NCBI RefSeq assembly: GCF_000313935.1
Contig: NZ_AMSS01000001.1
Location: 1 to 64,000, forward strand
DNA length: 64,000 bases
Direction of reading: 5' to 3'
Source of the DNA: Acinetobacter sp. WC-141
GTDB lineage: Bacteria > Pseudomonadota > Gammaproteobacteria > Pseudomonadales > Moraxellaceae
The notes beneath the pieces are model-generated. The model was not told the DNA's origin, ran no database searches, and saw only the letters and a program-made list of their open reading frames with translations. Below are positions 18,991 through 27,947 of this stretch, piece by piece. A program made the translations under genes and the position numbers. Every line of letters starts with the position of its first letter. Position 1 is the first letter of the stretch.

Positions 18991-20253
18991 TTAAGGTTTT
19001 GTATCTAACACTGCTTTGGCTTGAGCATGGTCAATATCTTTTTCCCAGTGAGCAATCACTACGGCGGCGACACAGTTACCAATTAAGTTGGTGCAGGCGC
19101 GAATAATGCCAATGAACCAATCGACAGATAGTAGAAGTACTAGACCAATCGCAGGCAGGCTTGGAATAACGGAAAGGGTGGCCGCAAGAATAACTAGAGC
19201 TGAGCCAGGAATACCGTGTGCACCTTTAGATGTGATGAGTGACACCAACAAAATAGCCAATAGGTCATGCGTAGATAAATCGATATTGCAGGCTTGCGCA
19301 ATAAAAATTACCCCTAAAGTTAAATAAATTGAAAACCCATCGAGGTTAAAAGAGTAACCCGTTGGAATGACCAGACCGACGGTTGAATCCTTAATTCCCA
19401 GATTTCTGAGCTTTTTCATAATTTGGGGTAAAACAGAATCAGAAGAGGCTGTACCTAAAACGATCGCTAACTCATCTTTAAAATAAGCCACAAATTTGAA
19501 AATGTTGAGACCGGCAAGTTTTAAAATTGAACCTAAAACAATAACGACAAATAAAATGCAGGTTGCATAAAACAGTAAAACCAAATAACCCAATTGTACG
19601 AGCGAATCTAAACCAAATTTGGCAGTGGTATAGGCCACTGATCCGAACACACCAATAGGCGCTAAACGAATAATCAGTCCCATAATTTTAAAGAAGACTT
19701 CCGAAAAAGCTTCAAGGGCCTGACGGACTAACTCTGCTAAATTTTTGGGAATTAAAAGTAGGGCTACACCAAATAAAATAGCGATGAGTAAAACTTGTAA
19801 AATATCGCCGTTTGCAAAAGCGGCAGTGAATGTTTTTGGAATAATATTGAGCAGAAATTCTGAACCAGTGTGCATTTCATGTGCACGTTCGGTATAGGTG
19901 CTTAAATCTTTTGCATCTAAATGACCGATATCGATATTCATGCCAACGCCTGGCTTGAATACATAGGCAACGATAATGCCTAAAACTAAAGCAATACTGG
20001 TGACCACTTCAAAGTAGAGAATGGTTTTTGCACCGACTTTGCCCATTTTTTTGATGTCATTTGCACCATAAATACCAAGCACAACCACACAAAACACAAT
20101 TGGGGCAATCAGCATCTTAATTAAAGAAATAAAACCATCACCCAATGGTTTTAAAGATAGGGAGAAATCATGAAAACTAGCGCCTACTGCAACTCCCAGA
20201 AAGAGAGCACAAAGAACCTGTAAAAATAAACTACGCTTGAACTTTTGCCACAT
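18991..20253 (-). CDS. Dicarboxylate/amino-acid:cation symporter
   Basis: A 420-residue inner-membrane transporter of the DAACS family (DctA/GltP/GltT). It has the serine-rich motif GTASSDSVLPQIM in the hairpin-1 region, TGYSFNLDGFSIYLTLGVIF (the NMDGT-like helix 7 segment, here NLDG), and KGAHGIPGSALVILAAT in hairpin 2. It imports C4-dicarboxylates (succinate, fumarate, malate) or glutamate/aspartate with protons or sodium; the sequence alone does not decide. Monocistronic, convergent with the COG0523 gene. Confidence 0.9.
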   Translation of the reverse strand: MWQKFKRSLFLQVLCALFLGVAVGASFHDFSLSLKPLGDGFISLIKMLIAPIVFCVVVLGIYGANDIKKMGKVGAKTILYFEVVTSIALVLGIIVAYVFKPGVGMNIDIGHLDAKDLSTYTERAHEMHTGSEFLLNIIPKTFTAAFANGDILQVLLIAILFGVALLLIPKNLAELVRQALEAFSEVFFKIMGLIIRLAPIGVFGSVAYTTAKFGLDSLVQLGYLVLLFYATCILFVVIVLGSILKLAGLNIFKFVAYFKDELAIVLGTASSDSVLPQIMKKLRNLGIKDSTVGLVIPTGYSFNLDGFSIYLTLGVIFIAQACNIDLSTHDLLAILLVSLITSKGAHGIPGSALVILAATLSVIPSLPAIGLVLLLSVDWFIGIIRACTNLIGNCVAAVVIAHWEKDIDHAQAKAVLDTKP

Positions 20254-20442
20254 AAGTCATCAATTTTAGGAGGAGAAGAATATTTCTCTTTCAAGCAAAA
20301 AACTGGCCAACTCTAAAATAACTGAAGCGTTTTGGAAGAATATGCAAATTTCCCTTGGCTATGTTTTGGATTACTCAGTTTTTTTATAATTTTTTAGCCA
20401 AAATCGAGTATCCTTAGCGCCAAATTTTGGGACATATTAATC

Positions 20443-20973
20443 ATGGCGCTTAAAGCAACAATTTATAAGGCAGACTTGAATATTGCGAATATGGATGACC
20501 ATATTTATGGTGATTATCAACTTACGCTTGCCTTACATCCTTCTGAAACGTTAGAACGATTAATGGTTCGTTTGATGGCTTTTGCCCGTTTTGCAAGTGA
20601 TGAGCTTGAGTTTACCAAAGACCTTTTTGAAACTGATGAGCCAGCGTTATGGCAGAAAGATTTAACAGGTCAGTTAGAAGCATGGATTGAAGTGGGCTTA
20701 CCATCAGAAGATAAAGTGAAAAAGGCGAGTGCACGTTGTAAAAACGTTGCAATTGTTGTCTATGGCACGCAAGTCGAAGACTGGTGGAAGAGAAACAGTA
20801 AAATTAAAACGTTAAGTAACGTTCAGGTTTGGCAAATTGCCCCTCAAAGCACAGCCGAGCTAGAACAACTCTGTGAACGCACCATGCAACTCCAATTAAA
20901 TGTCATGGACACAGAGTGGACGCTTTTAGGTGAAAAGGGTCAGGCAAATGTGGTGTGGACGCAGTTACAGTAA
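20443..20973 (+). CDS. yaeQ: YaeQ family protein
   Basis: A 176-residue cytoplasmic protein of the YaeQ family. N-terminal MALKATIYKADLNIANMDDHIYGDY and LTLALHPSETLERLMVRLMAFARFA are highly characteristic, as are the LEAWIEVGLP and VVYGTQVEDWW segments of its PD-(D/E)xK-like fold. The biochemical function is unknown; an early report linked E. coli YaeQ to RfaH suppression. It stands alone, 87 bases ahead of the FKBP gene on the same strand. Confidence 0.92.
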   Translation: MALKATIYKADLNIANMDDHIYGDYQLTLALHPSETLERLMVRLMAFARFASDELEFTKDLFETDEPALWQKDLTGQLEAWIEVGLPSEDKVKKASARCKNVAIVVYGTQVEDWWKRNSKIKTLSNVQVWQIAPQSTAELEQLCERTMQLQLNVMDTEWTLLGEKGQANVVWTQLQ

Positions 20974-21059
20974 AATAGAAAAGCGCAACAAATTCTACAG
21001 ACTCAGTTGGTACACTAAGTACTAATTGCGATTTAGAGATTCGATTTAAAGGGTAAACC

Positions 21060-21398
21060 ATGTCAAATGAATTAGAAATTATCGATTTAAAAGTAGGTGA
21101 AGGCAAAGAGGCTGTTAAGGGCGCTTTGATTACAACTCACTATACAGGTTGGTTAGAAGACGGTACTAAATTCGATTCTTCAATTGATCGCGGTAATTAT
21201 TTTGAATGCGTGATTGGTACAGGCCGTGTGATTAAAGGCTGGGACCAAGGCATTATGGGAATGAAAGTTGGTGGCAAGCGTAAATTAATCGTGCCTGCTC
21301 ATTTAGCTTATGGTGAGCGTAAAATGGGTAAGATTATTCCAGCAAATTCTAATTTAATTTTTGAAATTGAATTATTCGATGTCAAAACCCGTGACTAG
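21060..21398 (+). CDS. FKBP-type peptidyl-prolyl cis-trans isomerase
   Basis: A 112-residue single-domain cytoplasmic FKBP that speeds prolyl cis-trans isomerisation. Conserved active-site features: HYTGWLEDGTKFDSSIDR, VIKGWDQGIMGMKVGGKRKL, and IPAHLAYGER-type segment (here VPAHLAYGER), ending NSNLIFEIELFDV. There is no signal peptide and no dimerisation domain, so it differs from periplasmic FkpA. AAGGG precedes the ATG. Followed immediately by a terminator, so it is not part of the pga operon behind it. Confidence 0.93.
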   Translation: MSNELEIIDLKVGEGKEAVKGALITTHYTGWLEDGTKFDSSIDRGNYFECVIGTGRVIKGWDQGIMGMKVGGKRKLIVPAHLAYGERKMGKIIPANSNLIFEIELFDVKTRD

Positions 21399-21407
21399 TG
21401 AAAATTT

Positions 21408-21436
21408 GAAAGCCCTTTAGGGGGCTTTCTTGTTTA
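21408..21436 (+). terminator. Rho-independent terminator after the FKBP gene
   Basis: Stem GAAAGCCC (21408-21415) with GGGCTTTC (21422-21429), followed by TTGTTT. Confidence 0.88.
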
Positions 21437-21642
21437 TATGAGCTTTAAATATAAATACATTATTTATTTATATTTTAGCTTTTTGAATATTTAAGATTAT
21501 TTTCAGATTATTTGATTATAAATGCTGACTGAAAAACTGTTCATTTGTGAGCAGGATGATATTAAGACCAAATTGAAGAAAGTTTGCGTCTTAACATCAA
21601 AATTCACATAAATAATCTATATTGCTATTGAGACGCTATTTC

Positions 21643-23637
21643 ATGATTATCCGCTTTGCATCTCCTTTGTTGAACATCACACTTGGCTTGGCCTTGGCTG
21701 GCTTGTCAGGTATGGCATTAGCCAAACCACCTAAACTGGACGCTTCAACACTTACGGTCATTGGTTATCATGAAATTACCGATACTAAGAATGCATTAAT
21801 TCCTCAATATGCGGTCACAACTCAACAATTTAGCCAGCACGTCGATTGGTTGCAAAAAAACGGGTTCCATTTTATTACGGTTGACCAGTTAATTCGCGCT
21901 CATCAAGGTAAATATCAACTGCCTACAAAACCAGTTTTATTAACTGTAGATGATGGTTATCAGTCTTTTTATCAAAATGCATATCCGGTCATTAAAGCTA
22001 AAAAAATCCCTGTTGTGCTCGCAGTAGTCGGTTCATGGTTAGAGCCAAAAGCAGGGCAGAAAGTTGATTTTTCAGGAGAAGAAATTCCACGTGATAAAAT
22101 CTTAAGCTGGGGTGAGCTTAAAGAAATGCAAGATAGTGGTTTTGTTGAGATTGCAAGCCATAGCTATCATTTGCACCGCGGTATTACAGGCAACCCACAA
22201 GGTAATTCTGAACCTGCTGCAACGACGCGTTTTTATGATGTTAAAACTCAAACCTATGAAAACGATGAACAATATCAGTCACGAATCTATAACGACCTGA
22301 AAAAAAATAACGAATTACTCAAAGCACATGGCTTACGTTCTCCACGTGTTATGGTATGGCCATATGGTCGCTATAATATGCAAACTGTTAAAATTGCAAA
22401 CAAATTGGGTATGCCAGTAACCATTACACTTGATGATGGGGCAGACCACGCAAAACAGTCACTACAAAATATGAGCCGTATTTTGGTAGAAGGTGGAATG
22501 ACGACTGATGATTTGGCTCAAGAAATTAAAAACCGTGAATTAAATTTAACGGATAATAATCGTCCGCAAAAAATCATGCATATTGACCTGGACTATATTT
22601 ATGATCCAGACCCGAAACAACAAGAGCGTAATTTAGGCCACTTGTTAGACCGAATTAATGGCATGGGTGTAAATACAGTTTATTTACAGGCATTTTCAGA
22701 TCCAGATGCGAATGGTTCGGCTGATATGGTTTATTTCCCAAACCGCCATATTCCAATGCGTGCCGATTTATTTAACCGTGTTGCATGGCAAATTCAAACG
22801 CGTACTGCTGTAAGCCGTATTTATGCGTGGATGCCGCTATTGGCGTGGGAATTACCAAAAACCGATCCTGTTTCTAAAGATTTAGTCGTGACGGAGCAGG
22901 CAAAAGCAGGTGAACACTTGAATATGGGTTATATCCGTTTAAGTCCGTTCTCAGCCGATGCACGTCAAACTATTCGTGAAATTTATCAGGATTTGGCTAA
23001 GTCAACGCCGTTTAACGGAATTTTATTCCATGACGACGTGACCTTATCTGATTATGAAGATGCCAGCCCAGATGCTTTAAAAGCCTATGCGAAACAAGGT
23101 TTACCGACAGATTTGGCAAAAATCCGTGAGAACGACCAAGACTTGCAAAAGTGGACTGCATATAAGACAAAATATCTAGATGATTTTGCAATGCAACTTG
23201 TTGATGACGTGCGACAATATGAACCATTCTTGATGACTGCACGTAATTTGTATGCGCAAGTTGCGTTAAAACCATATGCAGAAAACTGGTATTCACAATC
23301 GCTTGAAGAGTCATTAAAACGTTATGACTTTACAGCTATTATGGCGATGCCTTATATGGAACAAGTGGAGAATGCTGATCAATTTTATAAAGATATGGTT
23401 GATCGGGTAAAACAATATCCTAATGGCATCAAGAAAACCGTTTTCGAATTACAGGCAACCGACTGGCGTAAAAATGAAAAGGTACCTTCAACTGAAATGG
23501 CAGCAACAATTCACTCACTTTATCAACAAGGTGTAATGCATGTCGGATATTACCCTGATGACCCAATCAAAGATCACCCGGATGTTGACGTAATGCATAA
23601 AGCATTTGCTGAAAAATCATCTCGTCTTGTGCCGTAG
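21643..23637 (+). CDS. pgaB: Poly-beta-1,6-N-acetylglucosamine N-deacetylase
   Basis: About 664 residues. Signal peptide at 1-27 (ending SGMALA) without a lipobox cysteine, unlike lipoprotein PgaB of E. coli. The N-terminal polysaccharide deacetylase domain has metal/catalytic motifs LTVDDGYQSF and ASHSYHLHRG plus VMVWPYGRYN. The C-terminal glycoside-hydrolase-like domain begins near residue 300 (IMHIDLDYIYDPDPKQQERN). It removes acetyl groups from PNAG during export, a step needed for biofilm matrix. ATG at 21643 gives the signal peptide; a TTG at 21622 would add seven residues. It is first in pgaB-pgaC-pgaD; the expected pgaA is not upstream. Confidence 0.95.
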   Translation: MIIRFASPLLNITLGLALAGLSGMALAKPPKLDASTLTVIGYHEITDTKNALIPQYAVTTQQFSQHVDWLQKNGFHFITVDQLIRAHQGKYQLPTKPVLLTVDDGYQSFYQNAYPVIKAKKIPVVLAVVGSWLEPKAGQKVDFSGEEIPRDKILSWGELKEMQDSGFVEIASHSYHLHRGITGNPQGNSEPAATTRFYDVKTQTYENDEQYQSRIYNDLKKNNELLKAHGLRSPRVMVWPYGRYNMQTVKIANKLGMPVTITLDDGADHAKQSLQNMSRILVEGGMTTDDLAQEIKNRELNLTDNNRPQKIMHIDLDYIYDPDPKQQERNLGHLLDRINGMGVNTVYLQAFSDPDANGSADMVYFPNRHIPMRADLFNRVAWQIQTRTAVSRIYAWMPLLAWELPKTDPVSKDLVVTEQAKAGEHLNMGYIRLSPFSADARQTIREIYQDLAKSTPFNGILFHDDVTLSDYEDASPDALKAYAKQGLPTDLAKIRENDQDLQKWTAYKTKYLDDFAMQLVDDVRQYEPFLMTARNLYAQVALKPYAENWYSQSLEESLKRYDFTAIMAMPYMEQVENADQFYKDMVDRVKQYPNGIKKTVFELQATDWRKNEKVPSTEMAATIHSLYQQGVMHVGYYPDDPIKDHPDVDVMHKAFAEKSSRLVP

Positions 23638-23650
23638 TCGGGGCTGAAAC

Positions 23651-24907
23651 ATGACAATCTTTGCTGCAATATGGTCGCATGCCTTAAAATTCGTTTTTTA
23701 TTATCCATTATTCATGTCGTATTTATGGATGATGGGTGCGATCATTTTCTATTGGAAAGAACGTCAGGCTCCGCCTTACGATCAACCAGCCCCATTAGAA
23801 AGTTATCCAAAAGTTGCTGTATTAGTTCCTTGTTTTAATGAAGGGGACAATGCAGAGGAAACCATTAGCCATGCTTTAAAACTGGACTATCCTCATTTTG
23901 AAGTGATTGCGATTAATGATGGCAGCTCGGATAATACAGGCGAAGTACTTGACCGTTTAGCAGAACAACATGAAAAATTGCGTGTTGTTCATTTGGCTCA
24001 AAACCAAGGTAAAGCCATGGGGCTGCAAGCCGGAAGCTTAATGACCGATGCCGAGTTTTTAATTGGTATTGATGGTGATGCTTTACTTGATCCACATGCA
24101 GCAAAGTGGATGATTCGTCATTTTCTTGAAAATCCGACTGTTGCTGCGGTCACTGGAAACCCGCGTATCCGCACTCGCTCAACTTTATTAGGTCGTATTC
24201 AGGTCGGTGAGTTTTCTTCGATTGTGGGCATGATTAAACGTGCACAACGTACCTTTGGTCGTTTGTTTACCGTATCGGGTGTAATTACGGCTTTTCGTAA
24301 AAGCGCGGTTCACCAAGTCGACTATTGGTCACCAAATATGTTGACTGAAGATATCGATATTACTTGGAAGTTACAGCGTGCAGGTTGGGATATTGAGTTT
24401 GAACCAAATGCCTTAGTTTGGATTTTAATGCCTGAAACCTTAAATGGGTTGTGGAAACAACGTTTACGTTGGGCAATGGGTGGCGCACAAGTATTAATTA
24501 AAAATATTGATGTGTTCACCAAGCCAAAATTGAATTTTTTATGGCCTTTAATGTTTGAGCTTTGCTTAACTTTAGTTTGGTCATATTTAATGCTAGCGAT
24601 GGCCTTATTGTGGTTGGCACATTTTATTTTACCTGTACCCGCACTGGCCGTTGTGAGTTCCCCATTTTTACCGTATGGTAGCGGTATTTTATTGGGGGCA
24701 ACCTGTCTAATTCAGTTTGCTTTAAGCAAATGGATGGATAGTCGTTATGAACCGCATCTAGGAAAAAACTATTTCTGGATGATCTGGTATCCATTGGTCT
24801 TTTGGCTAATCACTATTTCAGCAACCATTGTGGCATTTCCAAAAGTCTTACGACGTGGAAATGAGAAACGAGCACGTTGGGTGAGCCCGGATCGGGGCAT
24901 TCGCTAG
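23651..24907 (+). CDS. pgaC: PNAG synthase, family 2 glycosyltransferase
   Basis: A 418-residue processive GT2 inner-membrane enzyme that polymerises UDP-GlcNAc into poly-beta-1,6-GlcNAc. An N-terminal helix is followed by the catalytic domain: VLVPCFNEGDNAEETI, the DGS of AINDGSSDNTG, metal-binding GIDGDALLD, acceptor TEDIDITWKL, and the processivity QxxRW box (KQRLRWAMGG). Three or four helices follow at the C-terminus. It starts 13 bases after pgaB. Confidence 0.96.
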   Translation: MTIFAAIWSHALKFVFYYPLFMSYLWMMGAIIFYWKERQAPPYDQPAPLESYPKVAVLVPCFNEGDNAEETISHALKLDYPHFEVIAINDGSSDNTGEVLDRLAEQHEKLRVVHLAQNQGKAMGLQAGSLMTDAEFLIGIDGDALLDPHAAKWMIRHFLENPTVAAVTGNPRIRTRSTLLGRIQVGEFSSIVGMIKRAQRTFGRLFTVSGVITAFRKSAVHQVDYWSPNMLTEDIDITWKLQRAGWDIEFEPNALVWILMPETLNGLWKQRLRWAMGGAQVLIKNIDVFTKPKLNFLWPLMFELCLTLVWSYLMLAMALLWLAHFILPVPALAVVSSPFLPYGSGILLGATCLIQFALSKWMDSRYEPHLGKNYFWMIWYPLVFWLITISATIVAFPKVLRRGNEKRARWVSPDRGIR

Positions 24908-24996
24908 AATGAAATGCAAGAGTCATGAGATTTTAAAGATCGTGCTGTATTGATGTCTGGGGAAAAACCACAGCACTTCGTTAGGTAAAGAGAGAA

Positions 24997-25416
24997 ATGA
25001 AGACAAATTCGTTGATTATTGATTTACGCCGTCAATTACCATGGCATAAACGCTATGCTTCTACAACAAGCACAGCCATGATGTGGGCGGTTTGGTTGTT
25101 GTTGTGGCGTCCTTTTGTGTTTATCTGGGTATTGGCTGAGTTACAAAAAACTCATTTGGTACACCGTTTATTTAATGCCTTTGGTGTAGGAATTGAACAT
25201 GGCCTTACAGCATTAATTGCTTGTGCAATTTGCTTATTGTTATGGAGCCATGTGCTACCAGAGCGTCGTGTCGGTGGTAGCGCGCTTAAAGCAAAACAGA
25301 CTGATGATTATGCACGCTACTTTGATTTACCTGAACATGAAATTGAGCAGGGGCGTAGCCAAAAAATTACAGTCGTTCACCACGATGAATTAGGTAAAAT
25401 CGTTAGAGTTGAATAA
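24997..25416 (+). CDS. pgaD: PNAG biosynthesis accessory membrane protein
   Basis: A 139-residue protein with two central transmembrane helices (about 30-50 and 68-87) and a hydrophilic C-terminus. This is the architecture of PgaD, which binds PgaC and is needed for polymerase activity (with c-di-GMP in E. coli). Sequence alone is weakly conserved, so position after pgaC carries much of the call. An 89-base spacer with a small hairpin (GTGCTGT at 24942, ACAGCAC at 24970) separates it from pgaC. RBS AGAGAG. Confidence 0.88.
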   Translation: MKTNSLIIDLRRQLPWHKRYASTTSTAMMWAVWLLLWRPFVFIWVLAELQKTHLVHRLFNAFGVGIEHGLTALIACAICLLLWSHVLPERRVGGSALKAKQTDDYARYFDLPEHEIEQGRSQKITVVHHDELGKIVRVE

Positions 25417-25432
25417 GCCCTATCAATCAAAT

Positions 25433-25461
25433 AAAGCCCACTAAAAGTGGGCTTTATTTTT
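25433..25461 (+). terminator. Terminator after pgaD
   Basis: A 10-bp perfect stem AAAGCCCACT with AGTGGGCTTT, loop AAA, then ATTTTT. It also overlaps the end of the convergent TetR gene, so it may act both ways. Confidence 0.93.
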
Positions 25462-26020
25462 ATGAATTGAGAAATCCAAGAATACGTTGCTTAACTTGAT
25501 TAATATAAAATTCATCCTGTGTCACACGGTACATCAAGATTGCGCCTTCATAATCAGCAATACTTTGTTTTGCTAAAATCTCTGCTTGATCGTGAGCAAT
25601 GCACTTGGCAAAAATAGATTCAATTGCAAGTTGCCAGTCCTGAAAAATACTACGTATTTTGGCTAAAATTTCAGGTGAGCCATATGCCGCTTCCATTGAA
25701 ATTACCCCAAGCAGACAACCATTCACCCCTTGGGTAAAAAACTGTACAGCACGCTTATGCATTTGCTCAAAACGCTCAATGGCTGAGAGTTCTGAATGTG
25801 TTGTACTTTCAAATAGAGAATGAATTAAATATTGATGAGTACCATTTAACACTTCGAGCAAAAGCGCCTCTTTGTTTGGATAATAATAATAAAAAGAAGC
25901 TTTAGTGAGGCCACAAGCTTTCGCCAGCATGTCCATGCTCGTTCCTGCATATCCATAAGTTTTAAACTGCAAAGCGCAGTGCTTGAGCAGCTCTTCTTTC
26001 GCAAGTTTTTGTGGTCTCAT
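25460..26020 (-). CDS. TetR-family transcriptional regulator
   Basis: A 186-residue regulator. Helix-turn-helix at about residues 8-52 (KEELLKHCALQFKTYGYAG, MDMLAKACGLTKASFYYYYPNKEALL). The C-terminal half is a ligand domain of the AcrR/TetR_C type. It is the last gene of a minus-strand group with a hydrolase and an enoyl-CoA hydratase. The 22-bp palindrome upstream of that group (27784-27805) is its likely operator, giving autoregulation. The ligand is probably an acyl-CoA or fatty acid, inferred from the partner genes. No clear RBS precedes the ATG. Confidence 0.88.
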   Translation of the reverse strand: MRPQKLAKEELLKHCALQFKTYGYAGTSMDMLAKACGLTKASFYYYYPNKEALLLEVLNGTHQYLIHSLFESTTHSELSAIERFEQMHKRAVQFFTQGVNGCLLGVISMEAAYGSPEILAKIRSIFQDWQLAIESIFAKCIAHDQAEILAKQSIADYEGAILMYRVTQDEFYINQVKQRILGFLNS

Positions 26021-26048
26021 TTCATATCATCCAAAACATAAAACAGGT

Positions 26049-26927
26049 TTATAAAAAACCATCAAAAGTGATGCGGATTTTACTCCAGATTTGTTCAGCA
26101 TCTTTTTTAAAGTAGCCCATATGCCCAATGGTTTTCATAGCAACATCTTGAGGTTGAAGACTGAGATATGTGACTTCTGCTTGTCGATAATGTTGCATAA
26201 ATGCACGGCAAGAAGCAGGTAAAGCCCAGTCATCATCAAGGGCGGAGACTGCATAAATTGGAGTTTTGACAGAAGCATACTGTTCAATTAAATGCTGCTG
26301 TTCTGGGTCAGCAAAAAAATACTTAGGGTTTTTACACCATTTACGCCACTGTTTATAAACATTTAGAGGTAAATCGGAACCCATATTAAATTTGCTCCAA
26401 GGTAAATAACCTGTCACGGCAACAATAGGCGGAAACACGATATTCCAGACCACTTGAACTTTAAAACGTTCTTTCAGTGGCATATAGCCGTGCCAGCCTG
26501 CACCTGTACCAAACGTGTAGCAGGCTAATAATTTCTCATGATTAGGTAAGAGCCCGAGCGCATGGCCACCGTAAGAATGACCCACCATGAAAAGGGGTAA
26601 AGGCTCTTTTAATAAATATTCAATCGCACCTGCTAAGTCATATTGTCCCCAGTCTAAATAAGACATATCAAATCCTTTTAAAGATTTTGGACTCGATTTT
26701 CCGACGCCTCGATAGTCAAACGTTAATATTTGATAGCCAAATTGCGTCATATATTCAGCAAAGCGGCGGTAAAACTCATGCGGGACGCCTGTTGCTCCTG
26801 CAACGACAATATTGGCCTTAGCAGGCGTCGTCGTAAAGTAACGTGTGCCCTTGAGTGGATAGCCATCTAAAGCCGAAAATTGTACAGTTTGGCTAAGCTG
26901 TTCATCTATTTGAGTTGCTGATTGCAT
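26049..26927 (-). CDS. Alpha/beta hydrolase (COG4757-like)
   Basis: A 292-residue cytoplasmic alpha/beta hydrolase. Oxyanion-hole region NIVVAGATGVPHEFYRRFAEY, then TFDYRGVGKSSP, nucleophile elbow MVGHSYGGHALGL, acid in YAVSALDDDWALP, and a likely catalytic His in TIGHMGYF. This matches a family of predicted serine hydrolases of unknown substrate. It lies 36 bases after an enoyl-CoA hydratase and 29 bases before a TetR gene, suggesting a small fatty-acid- or thioester-related operon. Confidence 0.83.
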   Translation of the reverse strand: MQSATQIDEQLSQTVQFSALDGYPLKGTRYFTTTPAKANIVVAGATGVPHEFYRRFAEYMTQFGYQILTFDYRGVGKSSPKSLKGFDMSYLDWGQYDLAGAIEYLLKEPLPLFMVGHSYGGHALGLLPNHEKLLACYTFGTGAGWHGYMPLKERFKVQVVWNIVFPPIVAVTGYLPWSKFNMGSDLPLNVYKQWRKWCKNPKYFFADPEQQHLIEQYASVKTPIYAVSALDDDWALPASCRAFMQHYRQAEVTYLSLQPQDVAMKTIGHMGYFKKDAEQIWSKIRITFDGFL

Positions 26928-26962
26928 TGCTTTTCTCTTTCTTTTTCTAGCGTGATGAAATT

Positions 26963-27751
26963 TTATTTACCTTCAAAAACAGGCGGTCTTTTTTGCAACA
27001 TCGCAAACACACCTTCTTGAACATCTTCTGTGGTGAGTAAAGGCTGAAGATGGCTCTGTAATTGGCTAAAAGCAGTTTGATAACCTTCATTGATGGCTTC
27101 ACGGGCAGAAGCGAGGGTCGCTTTTACAGCAAGTGGTGCAGCTTGAGCAATATGTTCAGCCAGTTCTATTGCACGGTTGAGCTCCGTACCTTCTGGGCAT
27201 ATCTCTGTAATCAGGTTCATATCAAAGGCGGTTTTTGCATCAAAAGAATCACCGGTGAGCAAATAGCGCATGGCTTTGGCCCAACCCGCAGCTTGAGTAA
27301 ATCGTGCTGTAGCTCCACCAAAAGGTAAGATGCCGCGTTGAACTTCCATCTGTGCAAACTGAGTATTTTCACTTGCTAAAGCAATGTCCGCATTCAGAAA
27401 TAGTTCGATACCAGCGGTGTAGCAATAACCTTGTACCGCAACAATTAAAGGTTTACTCAGTTTTCGTCCAACTGTACCCCAAGGGTTCACTTCTTCATCA
27501 CTAAAATCAAAAACACCTGTAGCGAGCTTGGGTTGTAACTCAACTAAATCTAATCCGGCCGTAAAATGGTCGCCATGAGCAAAGATAATTGCACAGCGAA
27601 GAGCATCATTATTTTCATATTCGGTAAGCGCCAGTGATAAATCTTTAATTAGGTGACTATCAAAGGCATTCCGTTTTGCTGCCCGATCTAGACCAATTAA
27701 AAAAATATGTCCGCGGGTTTCACGGCTGACTTTTCCTTCTTGATTTGACAT
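26963..27751 (-). CDS. Enoyl-CoA hydratase/isomerase family protein
   Basis: A 262-residue crotonase-fold protein. Oxyanion motifs HGDHFTAGLDLVEL and AVQGYCYTAGIELFLNADIA are present. At the usual hydratase Glu positions one sees AQMEVQRGILPFGGATARF: the first Glu region differs from classical EchA, so the reaction may be isomerisation, hydration or hydrolysis. AAGGA precedes the ATG by nine bases. First gene of the three-gene operon behind the palindromic operator. Confidence 0.87.
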   Translation of the reverse strand: MSNQEGKVSRETRGHIFLIGLDRAAKRNAFDSHLIKDLSLALTEYENNDALRCAIIFAHGDHFTAGLDLVELQPKLATGVFDFSDEEVNPWGTVGRKLSKPLIVAVQGYCYTAGIELFLNADIALASENTQFAQMEVQRGILPFGGATARFTQAAGWAKAMRYLLTGDSFDAKTAFDMNLITEICPEGTELNRAIELAEHIAQAAPLAVKATLASAREAINEGYQTAFSQLQSHLQPLLTTEDVQEGVFAMLQKRPPVFEGK

Positions 27752-27783
27752 ATTTGGATGTCCTTTATTTATCTTTTAATAAG

Positions 27784-27805
27784 TTTTTAAACGATCGTTT
27801 AAAAA
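27784..27805. promoter_or_regulatory. 22-bp perfect palindrome, probable TetR operator
   Basis: TTTTTAAACGA followed by TCGTTTAAAAA, a perfect inverted repeat 33 bases upstream of the enoyl-CoA hydratase start. It is typical in size and symmetry for a TetR-family site and probably controls the operon that encodes the TetR protein. Confidence 0.75.
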
Positions 27806-27910
27806 GTGTCAAATATAATTTATTGACTACTTCGTAAACAAAAATAGAACGGCGATTAAAATAAAACTAAGTTTTTATTATTAAGGTTAATGTAAAGATG
27901 AGGGGGGAGA

Positions 27911-27941
27911 ATAACCTGACGAGTGTTCTCAATCAGGTTAT
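27911..27941 (-). terminator. Hairpin after the EamA transporter gene
   Basis: A 9-bp perfect stem ATAACCTGA with TCAGGTTAT, a few bases after the stop at 27948. The minus-strand tail (TCTCCCCCC) is not a T run, so termination is less certain. Confidence 0.55.
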
Positions 27942-27947
27942 AAAATC

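Noticed and set aside
21540-21630. Residual pgaA coding sequence before pgaB
   Set aside because: A 21-codon strand-like frame ending near 21630 exists, but it is too short and begins right after a stop; not enough to call a remnant.
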